DNA of 64,000 bases, taken from assembly GCF_900187425.1 (NCBI RefSeq), contig NZ_FYDJ01000024.1, positions 1 through 64,000 on the forward strand, in the 5' to 3' direction. Source of the stretch: Pseudomonas sp. Irchel s3h14. Lineage in GTDB: Bacteria > Pseudomonadota > Gammaproteobacteria > Pseudomonadales > Pseudomonadaceae. The notes under the pieces were generated by a model, which saw only the letters and a program-made list of their open reading frames with translations, was not told where the DNA came from and did no database searches. Each line of letters begins with the position of its first letter. The stretch's first letter is position 1. Shown here in pieces: positions 35,239 to 43,672 of this stretch. Made by a program: the position numbers and the translations under genes.

Positions 35239-35947
35239 CGACAGCACTCAATACGTAACCCTTGCCCCACACCGTACGCACTTCGCGCTCGAGGTAACCG
35301 ACGGCCTTGAGCTTGCGACGGATCTGGCTGATGTGCATGTCGAGGCTGCGGTCATGGGGCGCATAACCGCGCTGCAATACATGTTGATAAAGGAAGGCTT
35401 TGCTCAGGACTTCATCGCCATTGCGATTCAGCGTTTCCAGCAACCGGTACTCGCTGCGGGTCAGGCCGGCAGCGTGTTCGCCATAAAAGACATCACAGCA
35501 TTCATCGTCGAAACGCAGGCTGTCCGCCGAAGGGGCAGTCGGTGCCGGCGCAGGCCGGCGGTCGAGCGCGACGCGCCGCAGGATCGCTTCGATGCGCACC
35601 CGCAACTCGACCATGCTGAAGGGTTTGGGCAGGTAATCATCGGCGCCCAGCCGAAAACCACTGATGCGATCCGCCTCGGCACCGAGCGCCGACATCAGCA
35701 CCACCGGGGTGGAATGGCTCTGGCGAAACTGCGTCAGTACGTTCAGCCCGTCCAGGCCCGGCAGCAGAATATCCATCAGCACCACATCGAAAGCTTGCTG
35801 GCGGGCGATGGTCAAACCTTCCAGACCGTTCTGGCACCACGTCACCTGAAAACCGCAGCGCCCCAGGTGCTCATGAACATAAGCACCGAGTACGAGGTCG
35901 TCTTCTATAGACAGGATACGAGGATGGCCAGCGGTGATGGGAGTCAT
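35225..35947 (-). CDS. pirR: Response regulator PirR-like (OmpR family)
   Basis: The 240-residue regulator has a receiver domain (SIEDDLVLGAYV; Asp in VVLMDILLPGLDG; Lys in LPKPFSM) and a winged-helix output domain (SLDMHISQIRRKLKAVG, VRTVWGKGYVLS). The ATG at 35947 (MTPITAGHPRIL) is favoured over a start four codons upstream. It is divergent from gacS, and a Fur-like site lies just upstream. The name rests on order beside gacS and ldhA as in PAO1. Confidence 0.87.
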   Translation of the reverse strand: MTPITAGHPRILSIEDDLVLGAYVHEHLGRCGFQVTWCQNGLEGLTIARQQAFDVVLMDILLPGLDGLNVLTQFRQSHSTPVVLMSALGAEADRISGFRLGADDYLPKPFSMVELRVRIEAILRRVALDRRPAPAPTAPSADSLRFDDECCDVFYGEHAAGLTRSEYRLLETLNRNGDEVLSKAFLYQHVLQRGYAPHDRSLDMHISQIRRKLKAVGYLEREVRTVWGKGYVLSAVDEVD

Positions 35948-35955
35948 GACTATCT

Positions 35956-35974
35956 GCAAATAATTCTCAGTTGT
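35956..35974. promoter_or_regulatory. Weak Fur-box-like site upstream of pirR
   Basis: GCAAATAATTCTCAGTTGT matches about 11 of 19 positions of the Fur consensus, with the AATAATTCTCA core commonly seen in Pseudomonas Fur sites. It lies 9 bases upstream of the pirR ATG, which would overlap its promoter or leader. Confidence 0.35.
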
Positions 35975-36161
35975 CGATTATTCAAGATTGCCTGGCTGCG
36001 GGCAACACAAGGTTTGCCCGTGAGGTAAAAGTGGCGATCCAGCCGACGAATGCCGACATCAATTTTACGAAGATTGCCCGCCTGCAAATCGCTACACTGC
36101 GCAGGTGGCGCGTGCTGGACGTACGTGCAGGTCATTAAATCGCTGGATGCAGGAGAGATGC

Positions 36162-38915
36162 GTGCTCAAGAAACTGGGAATTAAAGGCCGCGTGCTATTG
36201 CTGACCCTGTTGCCGACCAGCCTGATGGCCTTGGTTCTGGGCGGCTATTTCACCTGGATGCAGCAATCCGACCTGCAAACCCAGCTTATGCAGCGTGGCG
36301 AAATGATCGCCGAACAACTGGCGCCCCTGGTGGCCCCGGCCATGGGCCACAAGAACACCGAGCTGCTGGAACGCATTGCCACCCAATCCCTTGAACAACC
36401 GGACGTACGCGCCGTATCGTTCCTCGCGCCCGACCGCTCCCTGTTGGCCCATGCCGGCCCGACCATGCTCAATCAGGCGCCGATCGGCAACAGTTCACAG
36501 ATGCTGCGCCGCAGCGGTAATGACGCGACGCGTTACTTGCTGCCGGTGTTCGGCAAGCACCGCAATCTGGCCGGTGACTTGATTCCCGACGAAGCCGACC
36601 GCCTGTTGGGCTGGGTCGAACTGGAACTGTCCCACAACGGCATGCTGCTGCGCGGTTACCGCAGCCTGTTCGCCAGCCTGCTGCTGATCGGCGCAGGCCT
36701 GGCCGGTGCGGCGTTGCTGGCGTTGCGCATGGGTCGGAGCATCAATCGGCCGCTGAGTCAGATCAAGCAAGCGGTGGCGCAACTCAAGGACGGTCATCTG
36801 GAAACCCGTCTGCCGCCCCTCGGCAGCCAGGAGCTGGACACACTGGCGTCGGGCATCAACCGCATGGCCGGCACCCTGCAGAACGCGCAGGAAGAATTGC
36901 AACACAGCATCGACCAAGCCACCGAAGATGTGCGCCAGAACCTGGAAACCATCGAGATCCAGAACATCGAACTGGATCTGGCGCGCAAGGAAGCCCTTGA
37001 AGCCAGCCGGATCAAATCCGAGTTCCTGGCCAACATGAGCCATGAAATCCGCACGCCGCTCAACGGCATTCTCGGCTTTACCCATCTGCTGCAAAAAAGC
37101 GAGCTGACCCCGCGGCAGCTCGACTATCTGGGCACCATCGAAAAGTCCGCCGACAGCCTCCTGGGGATCATCAACGAGATTCTCGACTTCTCGAAAATCG
37201 AGGCCGGCAAACTGGTGCTCGACCATATTCCATTCAACTTGCGCGACCTGCTCCAGGACACGCTGACCATCCTCGCCCCGGCCGCCCACGCCAAGCAACT
37301 GGAGCTGGTGAGCCTGGTTTATCGCGATACGCCGCTGTCGCTGGTGGGTGACCCGCTGCGGCTCAAGCAGATCCTCACCAACCTGGTCAGCAACGCGATC
37401 AAGTTCACCCGCGAAGGCACCATCGTCGCCCGGGCCATGCTCGAGGAAGAGCACGAAGACAGCGTGCAACTGCGCATCAGCATTCAGGACACCGGCATCG
37501 GGCTGTCGAACCAGGACGTGCGCGCCTTGTTCCAGGCCTTCAGCCAGGCTGACAATTCGCTATCCCGGCAACCGGGCGGCACCGGTCTGGGGTTGGTGAT
37601 TTCCAAACGTCTGATCGAACAGATGGGCGGCGAGATCGGTGTCGACAGCACCCCCGGCGAAGGCTCGGAATTCTGGATCAGCCTGAGCCTGCCCAAAACC
37701 CGCGACGATGCCGAAGACCTGCCCGGTCCGCCGTTGCTCGGACGTCGGGTGGCAGTGCTGGAAAACCACGAACTGGCCCGTCAGGCATTGCAGCATCAGC
37801 TGGAAGACTGCGGCCTCGAAGTCACCCCGTTCAATACGCTGGAAAGCCTGACCAATGGCGTGACCGGCGCGCATCAAACCGATCAGGCGATCGACCTGGC
37901 GGTGCTCGGCATCACCAGCAACGACATGCCGCCGGAGCGCCTCAACCAGCACATCTGGGACCTAGAACACCTGGGCTGCAAGGTGCTGGTGTTATGCCCG
38001 ACCACCGAACAGACGCTGTTCCACCTCTCGGTGCCTAATCCACACAGCCAGCTCCAGGCCAAACCGGCTTGCACCCGCAAGCTGCGGCGGGCCTTGTCCG
38101 ACCTGGTCAACCCGCGTCAGCAACGCAGCGAACCCGGCGAACCGGTGTCCAGCCGTGCGCCAAAAGTACTTTGTGTCGACGACAACCCGGCCAACCTGCT
38201 GCTGGTGCAAACCCTGCTCGAAGACATGGGCGCCAAAGTCCTCGCGGTGGAAAGCGGTTACGCGGCGGTCAAGGCGGTGCAGACCGAAACCTTCGACCTG
38301 GTGCTGATGGACGTTCAGATGCCCGGCATGGACGGGCGGCAAAGCACTGAAGCGATTCGCCAGTGGGAAAGTGAACGGCATTGCACGCCGCTGCCGATCG
38401 TTGCCCTCACCGCTCACGCCATGGCCAACGAAAAGCGTGCGCTGCTGCAAAGCGGCATGGACGATTACCTGACCAAACCGATCAGCGAACGGCAACTGGC
38501 CCAAGTGGTGCTGAAGTGGACCGGCCTGGCGCTGCGCAATCATGGGCCGGAGCGCTCCAGCGACAGCCACGGTGGCGGTCATGAGTTGCAGGTGCTCGAT
38601 CACGAAGAAGGTTTGCGCCTGGCCGCCGGCAAGGCTGATCTGGCGGCGGACATGCTGGCAATGCTGCTGGCGTCGCTGGAAGCCGACCGCGAGGCGATTC
38701 GCTTCGCCCGGGAAAACAACGACCAGAACGCCCTGATCGAGCGCGTCCATCGCCTGCACGGTGCGACACGCTATTGCGGCGTCCCGCAACTGCGCGCCGC
38801 CTGCCAGCGCAGCGAAACCCTGCTCAAGCAACAGGACCCCAAAGCCCCCAGCGCGCTGGAAGACCTCGACCGGGCCATCAATCGCCTGGCCGCCCATGCC
38901 CGTATAAATGTTTGA
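36162..38915 (+). CDS. gacS: Global hybrid sensor kinase GacS
   Basis: The 917-residue tripartite kinase drives GacA and the Rsm small RNAs that control secondary metabolism and biofilm. It starts with a GTG (VLKKLGIKGRVLLLTLLPT) 5 bases after AGGAGAG. A periplasmic sensor (about 35-165), HAMP, HisKA with the phospho-His at residue 294 (NMSHEIRTPLNG), and HATPase (GGTGLGLVIS) come next. A degenerate receiver, a true receiver (VDDNPANL; Asp in LMDVQMPGMDG) and a C-terminal Hpt domain (VHRLHGATRYCG) follow. It is divergent from pirR. No frameshift is present; spontaneous gacS mutations are common in this group, and this copy looks intact. Confidence 0.97.
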   Translation: MLKKLGIKGRVLLLTLLPTSLMALVLGGYFTWMQQSDLQTQLMQRGEMIAEQLAPLVAPAMGHKNTELLERIATQSLEQPDVRAVSFLAPDRSLLAHAGPTMLNQAPIGNSSQMLRRSGNDATRYLLPVFGKHRNLAGDLIPDEADRLLGWVELELSHNGMLLRGYRSLFASLLLIGAGLAGAALLALRMGRSINRPLSQIKQAVAQLKDGHLETRLPPLGSQELDTLASGINRMAGTLQNAQEELQHSIDQATEDVRQNLETIEIQNIELDLARKEALEASRIKSEFLANMSHEIRTPLNGILGFTHLLQKSELTPRQLDYLGTIEKSADSLLGIINEILDFSKIEAGKLVLDHIPFNLRDLLQDTLTILAPAAHAKQLELVSLVYRDTPLSLVGDPLRLKQILTNLVSNAIKFTREGTIVARAMLEEEHEDSVQLRISIQDTGIGLSNQDVRALFQAFSQADNSLSRQPGGTGLGLVISKRLIEQMGGEIGVDSTPGEGSEFWISLSLPKTRDDAEDLPGPPLLGRRVAVLENHELARQALQHQLEDCGLEVTPFNTLESLTNGVTGAHQTDQAIDLAVLGITSNDMPPERLNQHIWDLEHLGCKVLVLCPTTEQTLFHLSVPNPHSQLQAKPACTRKLRRALSDLVNPRQQRSEPGEPVSSRAPKVLCVDDNPANLLLVQTLLEDMGAKVLAVESGYAAVKAVQTETFDLVLMDVQMPGMDGRQSTEAIRQWESERHCTPLPIVALTAHAMANEKRALLQSGMDDYLTKPISERQLAQVVLKWTGLALRNHGPERSSDSHGGGHELQVLDHEEGLRLAAGKADLAADMLAMLLASLEADREAIRFARENNDQNALIERVHRLHGATRYCGVPQLRAACQRSETLLKQQDPKAPSALEDLDRAINRLAAHARINV

Positions 38916-38923
38916 TGAATACC

Positions 38924-39056
38924 TGTAGCAGCTGGCGAAGCCTGCGTTCGGCGACGCAGTCGTCGTAAAATCAGGCGCTGCGGTCTTTCAGGTAAACCGC
39001 GTTTGCCGGATTTACGACGGCGTCGCCGCCGGACGCAGGCTTCGCCAGCTGCTACA
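38924..39056. repeat. Long inverted repeat (family 2, second copy)
   Basis: It begins TGTAGCAGCTGGCGAAGCCT and ends with the inverse arm. The arms differ near the centre (GCGACGCAG versus GGCGTCGCC), unlike the perfect copy at 25722. It lies between gacS and ldhA. Confidence 0.88.
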
Positions 39057-39087
39057 TAAAGCGTGACCGAGTCAAATGGAGGACCGC

Positions 39088-40077
39088 ATGCGTACGATTC
39101 TTTTCAGCAGCCAGACCTACGACCGCGACAGTTTTCTCAGTGCAGAGCTACCGGCCGGCATTGAACTGCACTTTCAATCAGCGCGACTGAGCCTTGATAC
39201 GGTGGCGCTGGCGGAGCATCACGAAGTGGTCTGTGCCTTCATTAATGATGACCTCAGTGCGCCGGTGCTCGAACGCCTGGCCGCGGGCGGCACACGCCTG
39301 ATCGCCCTGCGCTCGGCCGGTTACAACCATGTCGATCTGGCAGTGGCAAAGCGTCTGGGGCTGGCGATTGTGCGCGTCCCCGCCTACTCGCCCCACGCGG
39401 TGGCGGAACATGCGGTGGCGCTGATCCTGGCGCTCAACCGACGCCTGCACCGCGCTTACAACCGTACGCGCGAAGGGGATTTCAGCCTGCACGGGCTGAC
39501 CGGCTTTGACCTGGTGGGCAAGACCGTCGGCGTGGTCGGCACCGGGCAGATCGGCGCGACCTTCGCGAAAATCATGAACGGCTTTGGCTGCCAGTTGCTG
39601 GCCTGTGATCCTTACCCGAACCCGCAGGTCGAAGCGCTCGGCGCGCGCTACCTCAGCCTGCCGCAACTGCTGGCCGAGTCGCAGATCATCAGCCTGCATT
39701 GCCCGCTCAACGAACAGAGCAAACACTTGATCAACAGCGAGTCACTGGCGCACATGCAGCCCGGCGCGATGTTGATCAACACCGGTCGCGGTGGTCTGGT
39801 CGACACTCCGGCGCTGATCGATGCGTTGAAGGACGGCCAATTGGGCTATCTGGGGCTGGATGTTTATGAAGAAGAGGCGCAGCTGTTCTTCGAGGATCGT
39901 TCCGACCTGCCGCTACAGGACGATGTGCTGGCGCGCCTGCTGACCTTTCCGAATGTAATCATCACGGCGCACCAGGCCTTCCTCACCCGCGAAGCCTTGG
40001 GCGCGATTGCCGCGACCACCCTGCAGAACATCGCGGCCTGGGCGGCCGGTTCGCCACAGAATCAGGTCGAGAGCTGA
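39088..40077 (+). CDS. ldhA: D-lactate dehydrogenase (2-hydroxyacid dehydrogenase)
   Basis: The 329-residue NAD-dependent enzyme reduces pyruvate to D-lactate. The NAD motif is GKTVGVVGTGQIGATFAKIM, the substrate Arg lies in NTGRGGLVDT, and the catalytic His is in ITAHQAFLTREAL. LRSAGYNHVDL near residue 70-80 is the family signature. The ATG at 39088 follows TGGAGGA. It sits next to gacS, as in PAO1. Confidence 0.93.
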   Translation: MRTILFSSQTYDRDSFLSAELPAGIELHFQSARLSLDTVALAEHHEVVCAFINDDLSAPVLERLAAGGTRLIALRSAGYNHVDLAVAKRLGLAIVRVPAYSPHAVAEHAVALILALNRRLHRAYNRTREGDFSLHGLTGFDLVGKTVGVVGTGQIGATFAKIMNGFGCQLLACDPYPNPQVEALGARYLSLPQLLAESQIISLHCPLNEQSKHLINSESLAHMQPGAMLINTGRGGLVDTPALIDALKDGQLGYLGLDVYEEEAQLFFEDRSDLPLQDDVLARLLTFPNVIITAHQAFLTREALGAIAATTLQNIAAWAAGSPQNQVES

Positions 40078-40082
40078 TCGGC

Positions 40083-40478
40083 TCAGGCCTTGGACAAAAG
40101 AATCATCAGGGCCAGCCAGCCGAAGCCCAGCAAGCGCTGCCCCAGCGAATGCCCGCGACGCAGCAGGAACCAGACAAAAAACGGCGGCAGAAAGAAAATC
40201 ATCAGTTTCAGCCAGAGCTCCACCGGACGCGACCCGCCGGGTACCGGTGCCGGGATCTCTGCCTCGACTTCGGCTTTACGTTTGCGCCCGAAAGCGGCCG
40301 GGGTCACCCTGGGCACCCTCTCATTGGTCGGTAAACGCCCGAAAGAAAGAGGCGCCTGCTCCTGCGTTGCCGTCGACGTATCCGCTTGCACTGCCACCGC
40401 AGGTGCACCGCAATGAATGCAAGCAGGCGCCGTGGAGCTGATGCGTTGCTTGCACTCAAAACATTCGATCAACGCCAT
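40083..40478 (-). CDS. Zinc-ribbon membrane protein
   Basis: The 131-residue protein has an N-terminal zinc-ribbon (CFECKQRISSTAPACIHCG, two Cys pairs at about 6-9 and 20-23). A polar linker follows, then two hydrophobic stretches (LKLMIFFLPPFFVWFLL and LLGFGWLALMILLS). It should sit in the inner membrane with the ribbon in the cytoplasm. Function unknown. It is convergent with ldhA and divergent from the 40613 gene. Confidence 0.75.
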   Translation of the reverse strand: MALIECFECKQRISSTAPACIHCGAPAVAVQADTSTATQEQAPLSFGRLPTNERVPRVTPAAFGRKRKAEVEAEIPAPVPGGSRPVELWLKLMIFFLPPFFVWFLLRRGHSLGQRLLGFGWLALMILLSKA

Positions 40479-40612
40479 TTCTATTCCTTAGAGATGCAAA
40501 AGCGGCAGTGTGCCATGACTTGGCAGGTAATTTGAACCAGATCGAAGGTTACATGCCCGCGCCATGCTGCGTTCATGCCCGTGCTAGCATATCGCGCATA
40601 TTTGGAGGACCC

Positions 40613-41047
40613 ATGGTCGAACACGATTTCCGCTATAGCCTGATGAACCCGCAACACACCCTCACCGAATGCCGCGCCCTTGTGCCGGGGCGTTATCAAG
40701 TCACCGGCAACGGCGGCTCGATTCGTAACAACGACGTGTTGGTAGTGACCCTCAAAGGCGCCAAGGACTTGTCCATGCGCCTGACCGTCGAAACGGTTCG
40801 CCACTTGATCAATCCGCCAGGCCAATGGGTCGCGGTGGCCAGTGGTCCGGTATTCGGCGAACTGGCGATCCACACCTGGAAAGCCAACTGCGACAGCTGC
40901 GCCAAAGAGCTGAACTTCGAGTTCGCGGTTGACGCCAAGCTGGGCAACAAGGCTGAAAAGCCTGCTGCCACTGCACGGATTGCCGAGCTGGGCTGGACCA
41001 CGATCGGCGAGAAGCACCTGTGCCCGAAATGCCAGGAGCCCGCGTGA
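40613..41047 (+). CDS. Cysteine-containing protein of unknown function
   Basis: The 144-residue protein has no signal peptide or membrane segment. Two CxxC pairs (CDSCAKE and CPKCQEP) at about 86-89 and 139-142 probably bind one zinc ion. The rest looks like a beta-rich domain (YQVTGNGGSIRNNDVLVVTLKG). TGGAGG lies before the ATG at 40613. Its stop overlaps the next start by one base (TGATG), so it is coupled to the META-domain lipoprotein. Confidence 0.75.
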   Translation: MVEHDFRYSLMNPQHTLTECRALVPGRYQVTGNGGSIRNNDVLVVTLKGAKDLSMRLTVETVRHLINPPGQWVAVASGPVFGELAIHTWKANCDSCAKELNFEFAVDAKLGNKAEKPAATARIAELGWTTIGEKHLCPKCQEPA

Positions 41048-41451
41048 TGAAACGCCTCGCTCTGACCGCTATGGTTGGCGCCAGCCTGCTGGGCTGCGCC
41101 GCCGAGCCGGTGCAATTGCAACAGAACCGCAGCTACATTCTGGAGTGGATTGGCGAACGTCCGTTGATGGATTACAGCCACCTGACCGTTACCCTCGGTG
41201 AAGACGGTCGGGCCTACGGCAACGGCGGCTGCAACCATTGGTTCGCGCCGTACACCCTGGAAGGCGACAAGCTGAGCTTCGGCAAGGTTGGCAGCACGCG
41301 CAAACTGTGTGCGCCGGCGTTGATGGAGCAGGAAAAGCGTTTCCTCCAGGCGTTGGAAAACGTACAGCGCTGGGACATCTCGCCGATCGACCAGATGCGC
41401 TTCTGGCCGGCTGAAGGCAAGCCGCTGCGTTGGTGGCTTGAAGAGGGTTAA
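41047..41451 (+). CDS. META-domain lipoprotein (HslJ-like)
   Basis: The 134-residue protein has a lipoprotein signal peptide ending in LLGC. A META/HslJ domain follows: YILEWIGERPL, VTLGEDGRAYGNGGCNHWFAPYTLEGDKLSFGKVGSTRKLC, ALMEQEKRFLQAL. HslJ proteins are outer-membrane lipoproteins linked to novobiocin resistance. A disulfide between the two mature cysteines is possible. It is coupled to the upstream gene. Confidence 0.85.
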   Translation: MKRLALTAMVGASLLGCAAEPVQLQQNRSYILEWIGERPLMDYSHLTVTLGEDGRAYGNGGCNHWFAPYTLEGDKLSFGKVGSTRKLCAPALMEQEKRFLQALENVQRWDISPIDQMRFWPAEGKPLRWWLEEG

Positions 41452-41460
41452 CCCTCTAAT

Positions 41461-41572
41461 GATCGTTCCCACGCTCTGCGTGGGAATGCCGCCCGGGACG
41501 CTCCGCGTCCCTTTGCAAATCGTGACGCAGAGCGTCACAGGATGCATTCCCACGCAGAGCGTGGGAACGATC
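41461..41572. repeat. Palindromic repeat (family 3, GATCGTTCCCACGCTCTGCG type)
   Basis: GATCGTTCCCACGCTCTGCG (continuing TGGGAATGC) faces its inverse copy at the other end. Each half also folds on itself (CCCACGC/GCGTGGG). Copies recur at 46842, 50954 and partly at 53984. Confidence 0.92.
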
Positions 41573-41579
41573 AGCGCAC

Positions 41580-42047
41580 TCAGTTAACTGCCTGCAACGC
41601 CTCAAGCTTCGCCATCACTCCCGCCGCCGTCTGCTCCCCCATCAGCTGTTCCCTTACCTTGCCTTTGTTATCGATGATGTAAGTCACCGGCAACGCCTCG
41701 CTGCGTGGCAGTTCGAACAGCTCCGCCGGATCCTGAGCCAGCACAGTGAATTTGATCCCCAGTTTTTCACTGGCGCTTTTCAGCTCTTCACCCTGCACAT
41801 TGTCGAAGTTGACCCCGAACACACCAATCTTCTTGTCCTTGAGCTGATCGGCCAAGGTGTTCAATTCCGGGATCTCGGTCCGGCACGGCCCGCACCATTC
41901 CGCCCAGTAATTGAGCACCAGCCATTGTTTGTCCAGACGTTCGGCGGCGACTTTCTGGCCGCTCTGGTCGATGCCGTAGTCGTTACCACAGCCCCCCAGC
42001 AATAACGTACCGATGATCGCCAATGCCGCTGCCAGTCGCCTAGTCAT
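41580..42047 (-). CDS. TlpA/ResA-like thioredoxin-fold lipoprotein
   Basis: The 155-residue protein has a lipoprotein signal (IIGTLLLGGCGND). A thioredoxin-like domain with WCGPC (NYWAEWCGPCRTEIPEL) and the cis-proline motif ALPVTYIID follows. It would reduce periplasmic disulfides or act in cytochrome c maturation. The ATG at 42047 follows AAGGAA. It is divergent from arsC. Confidence 0.9.
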   Translation of the reverse strand: MTRRLAAALAIIGTLLLGGCGNDYGIDQSGQKVAAERLDKQWLVLNYWAEWCGPCRTEIPELNTLADQLKDKKIGVFGVNFDNVQGEELKSASEKLGIKFTVLAQDPAELFELPRSEALPVTYIIDNKGKVREQLMGEQTAAGVMAKLEALQAVN

Positions 42048-42161
42048 GTTGTATTCCTTGTTCAAAATTGAATGCGCCTGCGACCCATCGCCTCCCAAGG
42101 TTCTGGATTACGCGCTGCACAGTTAGAATAGCCGTCACCTTACGCAAGATGCGAACCGCAC

Positions 42162-42515
42162 ATGACCGATCTGACGCTTTATCACAACCCGCGCTGCTCG
42201 AAATCCCGCGGTGCGCTCGAACTCCTCGAAGCCCGTGGCCTGACCCCGACGGTGGTCCGCTACCTGGAAACACCGCTGGACGCCGCGCAAATCCAGAGCC
42301 TGCTGACCAAGCTCGGCATCAGCGCCCGGCAACTGCTGCGCACCGGTGAGGACGAGTACAAAACCCTCAACCTGTCCGACAGCAGCCTGAGCGAGGCGCA
42401 ATTGATCGCCGCCATCGCCGCCAACCCGAAACTGATGGAGCGACCGATTCTCGAAGTCGGCGACAAAGCCATCATCGGCCGTCCGCCGGAGAATGTGCTG
42501 GAGTTGCTGCCGTGA
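42162..42515 (+). CDS. arsC: ArsC-family arsenate reductase-like protein
   Basis: The 117-residue glutaredoxin-like protein has the catalytic Cys in HNPRCSKSRGALELLE and the conserved Arg residues in ERPI. These family members reduce arsenate using glutathione and glutaredoxin. No arsR or arsB is nearby, so a housekeeping role is equally possible. Its stop overlaps the next start (GTGA). Confidence 0.88.
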   Translation: MTDLTLYHNPRCSKSRGALELLEARGLTPTVVRYLETPLDAAQIQSLLTKLGISARQLLRTGEDEYKTLNLSDSSLSEAQLIAAIAANPKLMERPILEVGDKAIIGRPPENVLELLP

Positions 42516-43108
42516 GTGCGCCGTACATTCTGGTTCTGTATTACAGCCGCAGCGGCTCGACCAATGAAATGGCCCGGCAGATTGCCCGTGGCGTCGAGCA
42601 GTCCGGGATGGAAGCGCGCCTGCGCACGGTGCCGCCGATTTCCACCGAGTGCGAAGCCGTGTCACCCGATATTCCGGACGAAGGCGCGCTGTACGCCAGC
42701 CTCGACGACTTGAAGAACTGCGCAGGCCTGGCCATGGGCAGCCCGACCCGGTTCGGCAACATGGCGGCGCCGCTCAAGTACTTCCTCGACGGCACCAGCA
42801 ACCTGTGGCTGACCGGCGCTCTGGTGGGCAAACCGGCTGGCGTTTTCACCTCCACCGCGAGCCTGCACGGCGGCCAGGAAACCACGCTGCTGTCGATGAT
42901 GTTGCCCTTGCTGCACCACGGCATGCTGATCACCGGCCTGCCGTACAGCGAATCGGCCCTGCTGGAAACCCGTGGTGGCGGCACGCCTTACGGCGCCAGC
43001 CATCACGCCGGGGCCGATGGCAAAAGCGGCTTGAATGAACACGAAGTCGCACTGTGCCGAGCCTTGGGCCTGCGCTTGGCGAAGACTGCACAGAAACTGG
43101 GGAACTGA
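42512..43108 (+). CDS. wrbA: NAD(P)H:quinone oxidoreductase, WrbA-like flavodoxin
   Basis: The 198-residue flavodoxin-fold enzyme has the FMN phosphate loop YYSRSGSTNEMARQIARGVE and the ring-binding GSPTRFGNMAAPLKYF. FTSTASLHGGQETTLLSMM is characteristic of WrbA. It starts with GTG, coupled to arsC. It is likely to reduce quinones by two electrons. The C-terminal HHAGADGK motif is intact. Confidence 0.92.
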   Translation: MSAPYILVLYYSRSGSTNEMARQIARGVEQSGMEARLRTVPPISTECEAVSPDIPDEGALYASLDDLKNCAGLAMGSPTRFGNMAAPLKYFLDGTSNLWLTGALVGKPAGVFTSTASLHGGQETTLLSMMLPLLHHGMLITGLPYSESALLETRGGGTPYGASHHAGADGKSGLNEHEVALCRALGLRLAKTAQKLGN

Positions 43109-43109
43109 C

Positions 43110-43535
43110 GTGGCCAAAAAGCCGAAGATTTTGCCCTCCATCGAATGGCTCGAACCGCGGGTTCGGGCGATGCGCGTCATCAGCCTGCTGTGTTACTTCG
43201 GTTTGGTGGGTTTGCTGTGCGCCTACTACCTGGTGGTCGCCGATCTGCACGGCGCCCGGCCGTGGGTGATTCTGCTGATCGAACTGGTGCCGCTGCTGTT
43301 GCTGGCGCCGGGGATGATTATCGGCAGTGCGCGCGGGCATTCATGGATGTGTTTTGTGGTGAACCTGTATTTCATCAAGGGCGCATTGGCGGCGTATGAC
43401 CCGAACCGGCAGCTGTTTGGTTTGCTGGAAATGGGCGCGAGCCTGGCGGTGTTCTGCTCGGCGCTGCTGTATGTGCGGTGGCGGTTTCAGTTGAATCGCA
43501 AGTTGGCTGGCGAGGGCGAGATTCGCGTCGCCTGA
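43110..43535 (+). CDS. DUF2069 membrane protein
   Basis: The 141-residue protein starts with a GTG one base after the wrbA stop. It has four hydrophobic helices (VISLLCYFGLVGLLCAYYLVV, WVILLIELVPLLLLAPGMII, WMCFVVNLYFIKGALAAY, LLEMGASLAVFCSALLYVRW), the DUF2069 layout. Function unknown. It is the last gene of the arsC-wrbA operon. Confidence 0.85.
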   Translation: MAKKPKILPSIEWLEPRVRAMRVISLLCYFGLVGLLCAYYLVVADLHGARPWVILLIELVPLLLLAPGMIIGSARGHSWMCFVVNLYFIKGALAAYDPNRQLFGLLEMGASLAVFCSALLYVRWRFQLNRKLAGEGEIRVA

Positions 43536-43540
43536 TCTGA

Positions 43541-43662
43541 CGCCTTCGCGAGCAAGTCGAATCGTCGCACCGCCGCTCCCACATTTGACCGCGTTCTCTC
43601 ATGTTGGAAACGGTCGAATGTGGGAGCGGCGGTGCGACGATTCGACTTGCTCGCGAAGGGCG
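43541..43662. repeat. Long inverted repeat (family 1 variant)
   Basis: The arms CGCCTTCGCGAGCAAGTCGA (about 45 bases) are inverse copies differing by one inserted G, and imperfect pairing continues inwards. It lies between the DUF2069 gene and the convergent glycosylase gene. Confidence 0.9.
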
Positions 43663-43672
43663 CGACTCGGTT

